A stretch of 34,434 nt of DNA from Gemmatimonadales bacterium (GTDB lineage: Bacteria > Gemmatimonadota > Gemmatimonadetes > Gemmatimonadales > GWC2-71-9): positions 1 through 34,434 of the forward strand of contig JABFSM010000138.1 of the NCBI GenBank assembly GCA_013140635.1, given 5' to 3'. How positions within the stretch are numbered: position 1 is the first letter of the stretch; each line of letters begins with the position of its first letter. Positions 14,078 to 22,819 of the stretch are shown here, in pieces. The notes under the pieces were generated by a model. That model ran no database searches. It was not told the origin of the DNA and saw only the letters and a program-made list of their open reading frames with translations. Made by a program: the position numbers and the translations under genes.

Positions 14078-16477
14078 CTACTGTGGTGTTTTTGCGCGTT
14101 CCGCGTCGAAGAGGACACCCCCAAGCGAATCGAGCGCGACATTGAGGTGTTTGGCGAGAAACTCGAGCCGGCGCAGCCAGAAATCCCGCACGTTCGGCTT
14201 CTGCGAGATCACGTGACTTTCAGACTCATAGAGCCGAAACTCAACGGGCTTGCCTAGCCGTTCGAGCGCCGCAAAAACGGCGTTCGGCGGAACCAGGTTC
14301 CCGTCCCGATCTCCCTGACCGATCAATAGCGGTGTCTGGATCCGGTCAAACAGAAAGAGCGGCGAGTTGTCGAAATAGCGCTCCCGACGATCCCAAATCG
14401 ACCCGCCCATATTGCCCTGCCCATGCTCGTAGTAGCCGGTGTTATTCAGATAATCGGCGAACAGGTCAGGGTGCAGGACGACCCCCGTGATGATCGCGGC
14501 TTTGAACCGCGCAGTCTGAGTGATCAGGGCCAGCGTGTTCAGGGAACCGAAGCTCTGCCCCGTCACCGCGAGCCGGTTCGGATCCGCGTATCCCGAATCT
14601 ATCGCGGCATCTACGCCACCCATGACGGCCGGCAGCAGGTCCGACATGCTCCGGCCTTCGCGCAACGGCGCATCGGGATAGAGCACTGCATAGCCGCGGG
14701 TGGCCAACACGTGCATGTTGAACATCGGATTGACGCCGCCGCGCCCGCCGAAGCTGTTCACGTACGCCGACCCCTGCGCACCGCCATACACGCTCACGAC
14801 GAGCGGGACGCGGCGGCCTTTGACGTAGCCTGGAGGCAAGAGCAAGGTACCGCGTAGCGGCTGACCGTCGATGCCGGTCCAGGCAATCAGCCTCGCGGTG
14901 CCCAGCTCGTAACGTTCGAGCGCGGGGTTGTTTCGGGTGGCCTGCCGGACACGATCGTGCCGCGTGTCGAACACCCAGATGTCATCCAGCCGCTGCTGGT
15001 CGGTGCTCACGATGGCGAGCTCTCCCGTCGTCTCGCTGGCCGTGAGGCTGAAGATGCTGGAGTATGACTTGGCCTCGCGCAGGGCCGCGCGGCTCCGGCC
15101 GGTCGTCAGATCGACAGCGAGGAGACCCGCGCCCGAGCCGACGCTCCGGCGAGCCGTCACCCACGCGGTGCGCCCGCCGTCACCCGACCAGATTGTCGGC
15201 CGGCCGAAGGGCGTCACGACCGCGCGGAACTGCCAATCGGGAGTGGCACCCAGCGCACTACCCTGGCCGGAGCGGGCATCGATGCGCCACAGCGCTCCGT
15301 TGCCTATCGCGAACAGCTGGGTCCCATCCGCCGACCAGAGCGGCGCGAACTCGCCATCATCGGGGTCGAAGCTCGGCATGCCATTGCCGCGGAGCCGTCG
15401 CGCCGAGCCATCGGAGAGCGACACGAGCACCATCTCGCCGGAGGCGAGCTGACCGCTCGCGATGTAACCGATGGTTCGGCCGTCGGGCGACCAGCTCCAC
15501 TCGATGCCATACCCCAGCCGGATGTTCGTGCTCAGCGTGCGCGGCGCCCCCGTCGCGAGCTCGAACACGTTGAGATCGAAGTTCGGCTGCTGACTGTTGG
15601 CCTCCCGTCCCTTCAGCACAGTGTAGGCGAGGAATCGCTCATCGGGTGACCACGCGTACCATCGCACCGCCGCCCGTTCCACCACCCGCGTGACCTGCTT
15701 CGTCCGAACATCCATGATGGCGAGGTCGACCGCCAGCCAGTCGGTCTCCGCGATCAGCGGAGCCGCGGCGCCCGGAGTGGGCGCGGCAGATGCGGCGGGT
15801 GCTTGCGCCGGGTCGAAACGCCGCACGATGACCGACGGCTGGCCGGGGGCGACTTGCGGAAAGCGCCGGGTCGCCGACCGACGCGCCCCGTCCTTCGCGT
15901 TCGCTTCGGCGATCGTCATGCCCGCCGGAAGGATCTTGACGATCAGGCGCCGGCCGTCCACGCTCCACCGTACACCTTCGAACCCCAGATACGGCCGGAC
16001 GATCACGCCGGGAAACCGCGTCGCGGTGCGGGTGGCTCGTTCCCAAATCCAAAGTCCCGCCTCACCCCCCTCATCGGAATAGAAGGCGACTCGATTGCCG
16101 TCCGGCGACCACACCGGCGCCCAGCTTGCGCTCCGGCTCCCTCCCAACAGGATCGCCTCGCCGGTCCGGACGTTGGTGAGCGTGGCCTCCATCCGTGCGT
16201 CGCCTTCCGCGAATGGAAAGCCGGTGGGCGAATACGAGAACGCGGTGCTGTCTCGGGGCACGTTCTCGGCGCTCTGCACCGTATGCGCAATCCACTCGCC
16301 GTTGGGCGAGAAGTTGATAGGCGAACGACTATTGTGCCCGCGCAAGGCAAGCGCGACGTCAAGCGGAAGCGGCTCCCGGCTTGGCGCGGAAGCCTGGGCA
16401 AAGAGATTCTCCGGAAAGGCGCCCACGAGTCCAACCACCGCGCAGGCAATCGTCCCGACCGAGAGCGGTCGCAGCAT
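14078..16477 (-). CDS. Exported S9-family prolyl oligopeptidase-like serine peptidase
   Basis: 799 residues from ATG 16477, chosen because GGAGG lies 9 nt upstream and a signal peptide follows (1-29, MLRPLSVGTIACAVVGLVGA, cleavage near LFAQ). Residues about 45-530 form WD40-like PD40 beta-propeller repeats, seen as recurring motifs such as FSPNGEWIAH, WSPDGNRVAFYS, WSPDERFLAYT and WSPDGRTIGYIA. The C-terminal alpha/beta-hydrolase domain has a full triad: Ser642 in GQSFG, Asp725 in GDRDGN and His755 in ESESHVIS. Such enzymes cleave oligopeptides in the periplasm or outside the cell. It is divergent from orphan permease 1 with a 220-nt spacer and shares no operon. Substrate specificity is not predictable. 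Confidence 0.92.
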   Translation of the reverse strand: MLRPLSVGTIACAVVGLVGAFPENLFAQASAPSREPLPLDVALALRGHNSRSPINFSPNGEWIAHTVQSAENVPRDSTAFSYSPTGFPFAEGDARMEATLTNVRTGEAILLGGSRSASWAPVWSPDGNRVAFYSDEGGEAGLWIWERATRTATRFPGVIVRPYLGFEGVRWSVDGRRLIVKILPAGMTIAEANAKDGARRSATRRFPQVAPGQPSVIVRRFDPAQAPAASAAPTPGAAAPLIAETDWLAVDLAIMDVRTKQVTRVVERAAVRWYAWSPDERFLAYTVLKGREANSQQPNFDLNVFELATGAPRTLSTNIRLGYGIEWSWSPDGRTIGYIASGQLASGEMVLVSLSDGSARRLRGNGMPSFDPDDGEFAPLWSADGTQLFAIGNGALWRIDARSGQGSALGATPDWQFRAVVTPFGRPTIWSGDGGRTAWVTARRSVGSGAGLLAVDLTTGRSRAALREAKSYSSIFSLTASETTGELAIVSTDQQRLDDIWVFDTRHDRVRQATRNNPALERYELGTARLIAWTGIDGQPLRGTLLLPPGYVKGRRVPLVVSVYGGAQGSAYVNSFGGRGGVNPMFNMHVLATRGYAVLYPDAPLREGRSMSDLLPAVMGGVDAAIDSGYADPNRLAVTGQSFGSLNTLALITQTARFKAAIITGVVLHPDLFADYLNNTGYYEHGQGNMGGSIWDRRERYFDNSPLFLFDRIQTPLLIGQGDRDGNLVPPNAVFAALERLGKPVEFRLYESESHVISQKPNVRDFWLRRLEFLAKHLNVALDSLGGVLFDAERAKTPQ

Positions 16478-16697
16478 TCGCCATATCCTCCAATTCCCAC
16501 CAGCGTTCATCCGTCGAACCCCCGCACACCCTCGCAAGTACGCCCTCATCAGTGTCGACGATAGAACAAGAAGGACACAGTCGGAAGCCAGCTCGGTAGA
16601 CGATTCAACCTGAAACCTCTCCAGTAAGCCCTCCGTAAGCTTCGGCAACCTTTGCGTTGCCCTTGCTGTCCAACCCCAAAATCCAGGGGATCCCACC

Positions 16698-19124
16698 ATG
16701 TCGACAGCGCTGACCACCGACTTGCGCCATGCCTGGCGCGCCCTGCGGCGCACGCCCGGCTTTCTCATCACCTCGGTCGGAACGCTGGCACTCGCCATTG
16801 GCGCGGTGGCCGGCATGTTCAGCGTCGTCAATACGGTCATCCTCAAGCCACTCCCCTTCCCGGACGCCGACCGGCTCGTCGTCATTGCCGGAACGGCGCC
16901 TGGCTCGGACCTCCCGGAACGTTTCAACCCCGGCATGGAGTTCTATCTCCACTATAAGGAGAACTCCAAGCTGATCGACGGGATCTTCGTGTTCGGCGGC
17001 GGCACCTCCACCCTCCGCACCACGGATCGCGTCGAGCGCATCCCGATGGCCTGGCCCTCCAACGACATGTACGCCACGCTCGGCGTACGGCCGCTGCTCG
17101 GGCGGCTGCCGGTGGCCGAGGATGGCAACGGGGTGGTGCTCATCAGTCACCAGCTCTGGAATGGCTGGTTCGGCGGGGACTCGAGCGTGCTCGGCAAGTC
17201 GTATTTCATTTCCAACGAGATGCGGCGGATCATCGGAGTGATGCCGCCGGGCGTGACCTTCCCCAGCGACGAGACCCTCCTCTGGGTGGCCGGCGAGATC
17301 CGGCTCGACCAGGTGCGGCCGGGCCAGGGGGGGATCCCGATGGTCGCCCGCATGAAGCCCGGGGTGACGCGTGAACAGCTGGCCGCCGAGCTCACCCGCC
17401 TGTCCAAGCAGCTGCCCGAGCGGTTCGGCGGCTCCCCCACCTACGCGCGCACCATCGGGCAGCACTCGGCGCTGGTCGATCCGATGGTCGACCGCCTGGT
17501 GGGACCGACGGCGAGCCGGTCGCTCTGGGTGCTGTTAGGCGCCGTGGCGATCGTGCTGCTGATCGCCTGCGCCAACGTCGCCAACCTCTTCATGGTGCGG
17601 ACCGAAGCCCGGCACCGCGACCTGGCCGTGCGCCGCGCGATCGGTGCGTCACGGGCCCATCTGGTCCGGCTCCAAATGTCCGAGGCGTTCCTGGTGGCGC
17701 TCCTCGCGGGGGTGCTGGCCACCGGACTCACCGCGGTGACGCTGCCGATCTTCCTGCGCGCCGCGCCCGAGGGAATCCCCCGGCTCGCGCAGGTCGGTCT
17801 CGACCTGCCCACCGTGGCGGCCGCGTTCGGCCTGGTACTGATCGCCGCGCTCGCGTGCGGAGCGGTTCCCGCGCTGCGGGGCTCATCGCCCGATCTGGTG
17901 CGGCTCCGCGAAGGGGGCCGCGGCGCCACCGGCCGCCGCCACTGGGGCCGCGACGGCCTGGTCGTGGGGCAGACCGCGCTGGCCCTGGTGCTGCTGATCG
18001 GCTCGTCGCTCCTGGTCCGAAGCTTCCAGAAGCTCCGCACCGTCGACCCCGGCTACGACACCGCTGACATCTACACCTTCCAGTTCGCGCCCGAGCAGGA
18101 GCGCCTGACGGACGGCCCGACCTGGGGCCAATTGCACCTCGACTTCATGGACCGGCTGCGAGCGCTCCCCGGCGTCACCACGGTCGGGGTGGTCAACAAC
18201 CTCCCGCTCGATGAGGGCACGAACGGCGGCCGCTGGTTCACCGATGCCATGACGGACGAAAGCGGCGGCACCCCGTTGGACCAGAACTTCACCGGCGGCG
18301 ACTACTTCAAGGCGATGGGGATCGACCTGCTCCGGGGCCGGATCTTCCTCAACACCGAGGCGGTCACGCCTAACAGCAACATCATCCTGAGCCGCTCGGC
18401 GGCCGAGAAGATGTGGCCCGGACAGGACGCCGTTGGGCAGCGGCTGCGGCGCACATTGGGGGGCCAGTCGCTGGCCTTCACGGTGGTGGGTGTGGTGGAA
18501 GACGTGAAGCAGGACGACTGGCGCGAGGCGGGGGAATCCGTGGTGTACTTCCCGCTCACCGGTCCGACCGCGGCCCTCTGGGGCATGGGCTCACCGGCGT
18601 ACGTGGTGAAGTCACCCCGCGCGGCGAGCCTGGGACCCGAAGTGCGAAACCTGGTGCGCCAGATCGCGCCCGAGGCGCCGGTGTACCGCGAGTTCACGAT
18701 GCAGTTTTTGGCGGAGCGGTCGATGGTCCAGCTCTCCTTCACGATGCTGACGCTGGGTGTGGTGTCCGTCCTGGCGCTGATCCTCGGCGCGGTGGGGCTG
18801 TACGGCGTCCTCGCCTACCTCGTGGCCGAGCGGACCCGCGAAATCGGGGTGCGCATGGCGCTGGGTGCCACACCGGGCGGTGTACGGCGGATGGTGGTGA
18901 CCCAAGGCGCCAAGGTGGTGCTGGTGGGCGTTGCCATCGGAGTGGGCGTGGCGCTGTTCTCGACCCGCGCGCTCGGCACCCTACTCTATGCCGTCGACAC
19001 GACCGACCCGCTCGTCTTCGTGGTGATGTCGGGGATGTTGATCGCGGTCGGCATGCTGGCGAGTTACTTGCCCGCTAGGCGGGCGAGCCGCGTGGACCCG
19101 CTCGAGTCGATGCGGGGGGACTAG
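16698..19124 (+). CDS. Orphan MacB/FtsX-type ABC permease (ADOP), copy 1
   Basis: 808 residues. It opens with DLRHAWRALRRTPGFLITSV and a first span (about 22-44), followed by a large extracytoplasmic MacB-type periplasmic core region, an FtsX block of three spans starting at about 276 (LWVLLGAVAIVLLIACANVA, then RRAIGASRAHLVRLQMSEAF), a second periplasmic region, and a final FtsX block at about 680-800 with EIGVRMALGATPGGVRRMVV. This duplicated layout is that of the acidobacterial duplicated orphan permease family. No ATPase is encoded next to it, as is usual for the family. Likely role: mechanotransmission or export of lipids, peptides or antimicrobials with an ATPase encoded elsewhere. AGGGG about 10 nt upstream may serve as ribosome site. 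Confidence 0.9.
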   Translation: MSTALTTDLRHAWRALRRTPGFLITSVGTLALAIGAVAGMFSVVNTVILKPLPFPDADRLVVIAGTAPGSDLPERFNPGMEFYLHYKENSKLIDGIFVFGGGTSTLRTTDRVERIPMAWPSNDMYATLGVRPLLGRLPVAEDGNGVVLISHQLWNGWFGGDSSVLGKSYFISNEMRRIIGVMPPGVTFPSDETLLWVAGEIRLDQVRPGQGGIPMVARMKPGVTREQLAAELTRLSKQLPERFGGSPTYARTIGQHSALVDPMVDRLVGPTASRSLWVLLGAVAIVLLIACANVANLFMVRTEARHRDLAVRRAIGASRAHLVRLQMSEAFLVALLAGVLATGLTAVTLPIFLRAAPEGIPRLAQVGLDLPTVAAAFGLVLIAALACGAVPALRGSSPDLVRLREGGRGATGRRHWGRDGLVVGQTALALVLLIGSSLLVRSFQKLRTVDPGYDTADIYTFQFAPEQERLTDGPTWGQLHLDFMDRLRALPGVTTVGVVNNLPLDEGTNGGRWFTDAMTDESGGTPLDQNFTGGDYFKAMGIDLLRGRIFLNTEAVTPNSNIILSRSAAEKMWPGQDAVGQRLRRTLGGQSLAFTVVGVVEDVKQDDWREAGESVVYFPLTGPTAALWGMGSPAYVVKSPRAASLGPEVRNLVRQIAPEAPVYREFTMQFLAERSMVQLSFTMLTLGVVSVLALILGAVGLYGVLAYLVAERTREIGVRMALGATPGGVRRMVVTQGAKVVLVGVAIGVGVALFSTRALGTLLYAVDTTDPLVFVVMSGMLIAVGMLASYLPARRASRVDPLESMRGD

Positions 19125-19149
19125 GCGAGCAGATCAACCGCTCGCGGGA

Positions 19150-19171
19150 GTGGCCCCGTGAGCGGGGTCAC
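19150..19171 (+). terminator. GC-rich hairpin after orphan permease 1
   Basis: GTGGCCCCG and CGGGGTCAC pair over 9 bp (one G-T) around a TGAG loop, 26 nt after the permease stop. There is no U-tract directly behind it, so it is a terminator candidate only. Confidence 0.4.
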
Positions 19172-19292
19172 ACGTGCATCCAGCCCGCCGAAAAACCGCT
19201 GAGCCCACAACAGCGTCGTTCGGCACTTTTTGCTTTTCGCGCCGCACCGGCCTGCGCATCTTCCCCGCCACTCACCATGCCGGGGAGGCTTC

Positions 19293-20339
19293 GTGCCGAG
19301 ACTCACAGTGCTGATCGCACAGGTCCTTTCCTCGCCCGCGGCGGCGGCCGACACGACCTGCGCGCGGGACTTCGAGCAGATGACCGCCATCGTCACGCGC
19401 GACTACGCCGGCGCCCCCGCCAAGATCACCCCGGCACGAATGCCGGCCCTGACCGCCCTCACCGACTCGGTGCGCCTAGCGGTGACCGTCACCGATGCGA
19501 ACGGATGCACGGTGCAGCTCCGTCGCTGGGTCGCCTTCTTCCGCGATCCTCATTTGAGTCTAGCGCAACTCTCCCCTCCACCGCCGTCCGCTCCGGCGGT
19601 ATCGGGGCCACCGCGCGACAATCGCCCTTCCCTTCGGCGTGAAGACGACAGCACCCTCGTCGTGACCCTTCCCTCCTTCGGCGCCTCGTCCAAAGCACGA
19701 ATCGACAGTCTCTTCGACGCCAACTGGACCCTCCTCACCGGAACACCGTACCTGATTCTCGATGTGCGGGGAAACAACGGCGGTGGGGCCAGTTCGTACG
19801 ACGCGGTCCTCCGGCTGATCTTCACCGATTCGATGCCGCCAGCCGAGTTCGAGACCTATGCCACAGAGGGCAATGCAGCCCGGCTCGAACAGTTCATGGC
19901 GAATCCCGGTTTTCCCGCCGCGCTCAAGGCCGACATGGGCAAGCTCCACGGCGCGATGCGTGGCAACCCAAACGGGTTCGTGCGCGCCGAGCCGCCGGCC
20001 CGCCGAGGATACGACCGCGTGCATGCGAATCCCCGCCGAGTGGCCGTCGTGATCGACGCGCGCTGCGTGAGCGCCTGCGAGGTCTTTCTGGTCGATGCGC
20101 AGTTCAGCCGCAAGGTGGTGGTCGTGGGAGCGAGCAACAGCGGAGGAATGGTCGACTATGGTAATCTGCTTCCGATACCGCTTCTCGGAGGCCGCCATCG
20201 CCTGAGCCTGCCGATCGCGCGGGCCTGGTGGCTTCCTGCCGTTTCCTACGACAATGTGGGCATCGCACCGGCGCTCCGAATGCCCGACCCGACGGGAGAT
20301 CCGATTGCCTTTGCGCGTCGGGTGTTGGCCGCCCCCTGA
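19293..20339 (+). CDS. Exported S41-family (tail-specific) peptidase-like protein
   Basis: 348 residues from GTG 19293, with GGGGAGG 4 nt upstream; a signal peptide ends around AAAA-D (about 19). The S41 core is recognisable: YLILDVRGNNGGG (153-165), the substrate-anchoring strand-turn, and AVVIDARCVSACEVFLVDAQ with candidate nucleophile Ser260 inside C-V-S-A-C. Then GASNSGGMVDYGN and a C-terminal LPIARAWW. There is no PDZ domain and no obvious catalytic Lys, so it belongs to the short, tricorn/IRBP-like branch rather than CtpA. The two Cys flanking the Ser are unusual. Expected role: periplasmic proteolysis. It ends 2 nt before the convergent response regulator. Confidence 0.8.
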   Translation: MPRLTVLIAQVLSSPAAAADTTCARDFEQMTAIVTRDYAGAPAKITPARMPALTALTDSVRLAVTVTDANGCTVQLRRWVAFFRDPHLSLAQLSPPPPSAPAVSGPPRDNRPSLRREDDSTLVVTLPSFGASSKARIDSLFDANWTLLTGTPYLILDVRGNNGGGASSYDAVLRLIFTDSMPPAEFETYATEGNAARLEQFMANPGFPAALKADMGKLHGAMRGNPNGFVRAEPPARRGYDRVHANPRRVAVVIDARCVSACEVFLVDAQFSRKVVVVGASNSGGMVDYGNLLPIPLLGGRHRLSLPIARAWWLPAVSYDNVGIAPALRMPDPTGDPIAFARRVLAAP

Positions 20340-20341
20340 GC

Positions 20342-21100
20342 CTACTCGGCCTCCCGCCCTTTCCACCGGTCCCAGACGTCGCGATAGCGCCGTCCCACCC
20401 GAAACTGCCGCCCGCCACGCATGATGACGACCAGGTCGCTCTGAAACCAGGGCTGCATCTCCACGATGTGGTCGATGCTCACGATCGTCGACCGATGGAT
20501 CCGGACGAACCGCCATGGGTCGAGGCGGCTCTCGAGCGCGGTGAGCGAGGATCGGAGGAGATGCGTCTTGGCGCCGGCGTGCAGTACCACATGATTGTGC
20601 TGCGCCTCGATCGCCTCGATGGAAGCCACGGCAACAAAAAAGATCCGTCCGCCCTCGGTGATGAGAAGCCGGTCGGGATAGCGCGGCGCGGCGCGCAGCG
20701 CCTCGAGCAGGCCGAGGAGCCGGTCGCGCTCCTCCGGGCCGCCGCGAAGGCGGGCCCCAGCCCGATCGAGCGCTACGCGGAGGCGGGCTCCGTCGAACGG
20801 CTTGAGGAGGTAATCCACCGCGTGGAGATCGAAGGCTCGGATGGCATGTTCGGCGTAGGCGGTAACGAAGACGACGGCCGGTAGATCGTCGGGTGGAAGC
20901 TGGGCCAGCAGATCGAATCCGCTCTCGCGCCGCAGCTGTACATCGAGCAGGATGAGGTCCGGGCGCTCTCGCCGCACCAGCACAAGCGCCGTCGCGACAT
21001 CTTCGGCGGCCCCGACGACCTTCACATTCGGAATGTCGGCCAGCGCACCTTCCAGATACGACCGCGCCAGCGCTTCGTCGTCGACAATCAACACGCGCAT
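20342..21100 (-). CDS. LytTR-family response regulator
   Basis: 252 residues from ATG 21100; GTG 21103 is in frame just before, but GGGAGG is better spaced (6 nt) for the ATG, giving a TGATG overlap with the kinase stop. Receiver domain 1-115: acidic pair D7-D8, phospho-acceptor Asp53 (LILLDVQL), Thr80 and Lys100 (LLKPF). The LytTR DNA-binding domain covers about 145-245: LLITEGGRIFFVAVASIEAI, the H-N-H-V segment and FVRIHRSTIVSIDHIVEMQP. Such regulators bind direct repeats upstream of target genes. It works with the LytS-type kinase encoded just upstream. Targets are unknown, but the EreA-like gene in the same operon is an obvious candidate. Confidence 0.93.
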   Translation of the reverse strand: MRVLIVDDEALARSYLEGALADIPNVKVVGAAEDVATALVLVRRERPDLILLDVQLRRESGFDLLAQLPPDDLPAVVFVTAYAEHAIRAFDLHAVDYLLKPFDGARLRVALDRAGARLRGGPEERDRLLGLLEALRAAPRYPDRLLITEGGRIFFVAVASIEAIEAQHNHVVLHAGAKTHLLRSSLTALESRLDPWRFVRIHRSTIVSIDHIVEMQPWFQSDLVVIMRGGRQFRVGRRYRDVWDRWKGREAE

Positions 21101-22785
21101 CACCCGCCTCCCGAGCGCTCGGGGACCAGCTCTTCAACTCGCGCCGCTGCGACGGCCATTGCATCGAGGTCGGCCGGCGCAGGCGCAGGCCGCGTACCGG
21201 CCCGAGCCACGAGTCGAAGATAGTCTCCGATCGCCACGACCAATTCGATCCCGCGCGCGGGGGCCGGACCCGCCAGCTCCCCTACCCGCGCAAGCCAACG
21301 GTCCACCGCATCGGGCCGCAGCCGGAGTCGCTGCAGCGCAAAAGCCGCCTCCGCTGCCTCACGCTCCCGCGCGGCGGCGGCGCTGTCCGCCGCATGGGAG
21401 CGCCGCGCAAAGTAGGCGCCCTGCACCAGCGCCGCCACCGCAAGGCAGGCGCCGACATGGAAAAACAGCAATGGGAGCGCATGCAGCGCCGGGAGATCCA
21501 CCAGGCGCCGCACCAGCCCGTCGAGCAGGAGATGGATGCCGAACGTTCCCACGGGGATTGCCATATGAAGCAACCCGTTCCGCCGGCGATCGGGGCCGTC
21601 GATGGGCATGCGGCTGAAGAGCCACGCCGCCGCGCCCAGCACCAGGGCAAAAATGGCGTTTTGTACCAGCGCCATGACGACCAGCCGGTCCGGAGACAAA
21701 TCGGTGGCGCCGAGCCGGCGGTATAGGGTCGTAAGCGCCACCCACGCAACCGTGCCGGCCGCGAACCCGATCGAGGCATTCCGCACAAACCGCCGAAGTG
21801 GCACGCGCGGATCATGATGCGAGGCACCGTCGGCCGTGAATGGCGCCGGATCGGCCGGAAACCGGAGCGTGACGGCGCACCCACCGCCGGGCTCGGCGCC
21901 GAGCGCCAACGACGCCCCATTGCCATAGCGATTGGTTAGGCGGCGCCGAGTATTCTCCAACCCAAGCCCCCCTTCCCGGCCGAAGGAGTGGGGTGCGTCC
22001 ACCGCCTCCGGCCCGCGGCCGTTATCCGACACCCGCAGCACGATCTCTCGCCCCACGCGGTTCCCTCGAATGGCGATCCGTCCCGTTCCCGGCGCGCCGG
22101 CCAGCCCATGCAGTATGGCATTCTCGACGAGCGGTTGGAGAATCAGGCGCGGCACAGCCTCCTTCAGCAGCGCCGGCTCGACGTCGATCGTCACCGCCAG
22201 CGCATCGCCGAAGCGCACCCGCTGGATGGCAACATACGCCTCGACGAGCCGCAACTCTTCCTCAAGTGGAACGTCGGGGCGCTCGCGAGGCTCCAAGGTC
22301 AGCGCGAGCAACTGGCGCAGCCGCTCGATCATCCGGGTGGCATCGGCGCCCCGCTGCTGGATCAGCGCGGCAATCGCATGCAAGGTGTTGAAGAGGAAGT
22401 GGGGGTGCAGTTGGGCCTCGAGCACTCGCAGGCGGGCCACCGCGGCGTCGGCCTCCAGCTCGGCCAGCCGCAGCGCCCGGCGGCGCAAGAGAAGCCGTTC
22501 ATCGAACGCCAGGGTCGTCGCCATGATGGCGATGGCGAAGAGGATGTGGCGATCGAGGTTGATGGCGAGCGAAGGGAGAAAGCCGAGCTCCGACGCGGTG
22601 CCAGCGAGGCGGGCGGCGCCATGCCTCACGGCCGACGCGACAAGGACTCCGATACTGACGCTGATCGACAGAAGGATGGTGGCGAGAGGCCACCCGACTC
22701 GCGCCGGCCGCCAGCGCCGAGTCGTGGAAACCAGGAGGGGTGCGGCAACGAGCCACCCGAGCAACGCGCCAATCGCATCGATCAC
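21100..22785 (-). CDS. LytS/YehU-type sensor histidine kinase with a duplicated, degenerate second module
   Basis: 561 residues from GTG 22785. N-terminal spans (about 5-20, 33-52 and 78-95) precede a His_kinase domain with the phospho-acceptor motif QLHPHFLFNTL (His129), the N box EN (221-222), DNGRG (254-258) and GGLGLENTRRRL, ending near 312. Then follows a second set of spans (about 337-356, 368-392, 405-422 and 433-460), a coiled-coil and a stretch from about 484 (LQRLRLRPDAVDRWLARVGE, then VVAIGDYLRLVARAG) that echoes the first dimerisation domain (QLHPHF...MIERLRQLLALT) but has lost the His and lacks any ATPase domain. The protein thus looks like two LytS sensor halves in tandem, the second broken. 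It overlaps the response regulator by 1-4 nt and lies 34 nt after the EreA-like gene. Confidence 0.85.
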   Translation of the reverse strand: MIDAIGALLGWLVAAPLLVSTTRRWRPARVGWPLATILLSISVSIGVLVASAVRHGAARLAGTASELGFLPSLAINLDRHILFAIAIMATTLAFDERLLLRRRALRLAELEADAAVARLRVLEAQLHPHFLFNTLHAIAALIQQRGADATRMIERLRQLLALTLEPRERPDVPLEEELRLVEAYVAIQRVRFGDALAVTIDVEPALLKEAVPRLILQPLVENAILHGLAGAPGTGRIAIRGNRVGREIVLRVSDNGRGPEAVDAPHSFGREGGLGLENTRRRLTNRYGNGASLALGAEPGGGCAVTLRFPADPAPFTADGASHHDPRVPLRRFVRNASIGFAAGTVAWVALTTLYRRLGATDLSPDRLVVMALVQNAIFALVLGAAAWLFSRMPIDGPDRRRNGLLHMAIPVGTFGIHLLLDGLVRRLVDLPALHALPLLFFHVGACLAVAALVQGAYFARRSHAADSAAAAREREAAEAAFALQRLRLRPDAVDRWLARVGELAGPAPARGIELVVAIGDYLRLVARAGTRPAPAPADLDAMAVAAARVEELVPERSGGG

Positions 22786-22819
22786 CGTCTATCGCGGGCC
22801 GCCATAGGATGGCGGGAAT

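Noticed and set aside
16478-16936. Upstream extension of the S9 peptidase frame
   Set aside because: It runs across the divergent promoter region into the permease gene; the signal peptide and GGAGG site place the start at 16477.
19560-21164. Long minus-strand frame of 534 residues over the S41 and response regulator genes
   Set aside because: It shows no domain, is Arg-rich and lies antisense or out of frame to two recognised proteins.
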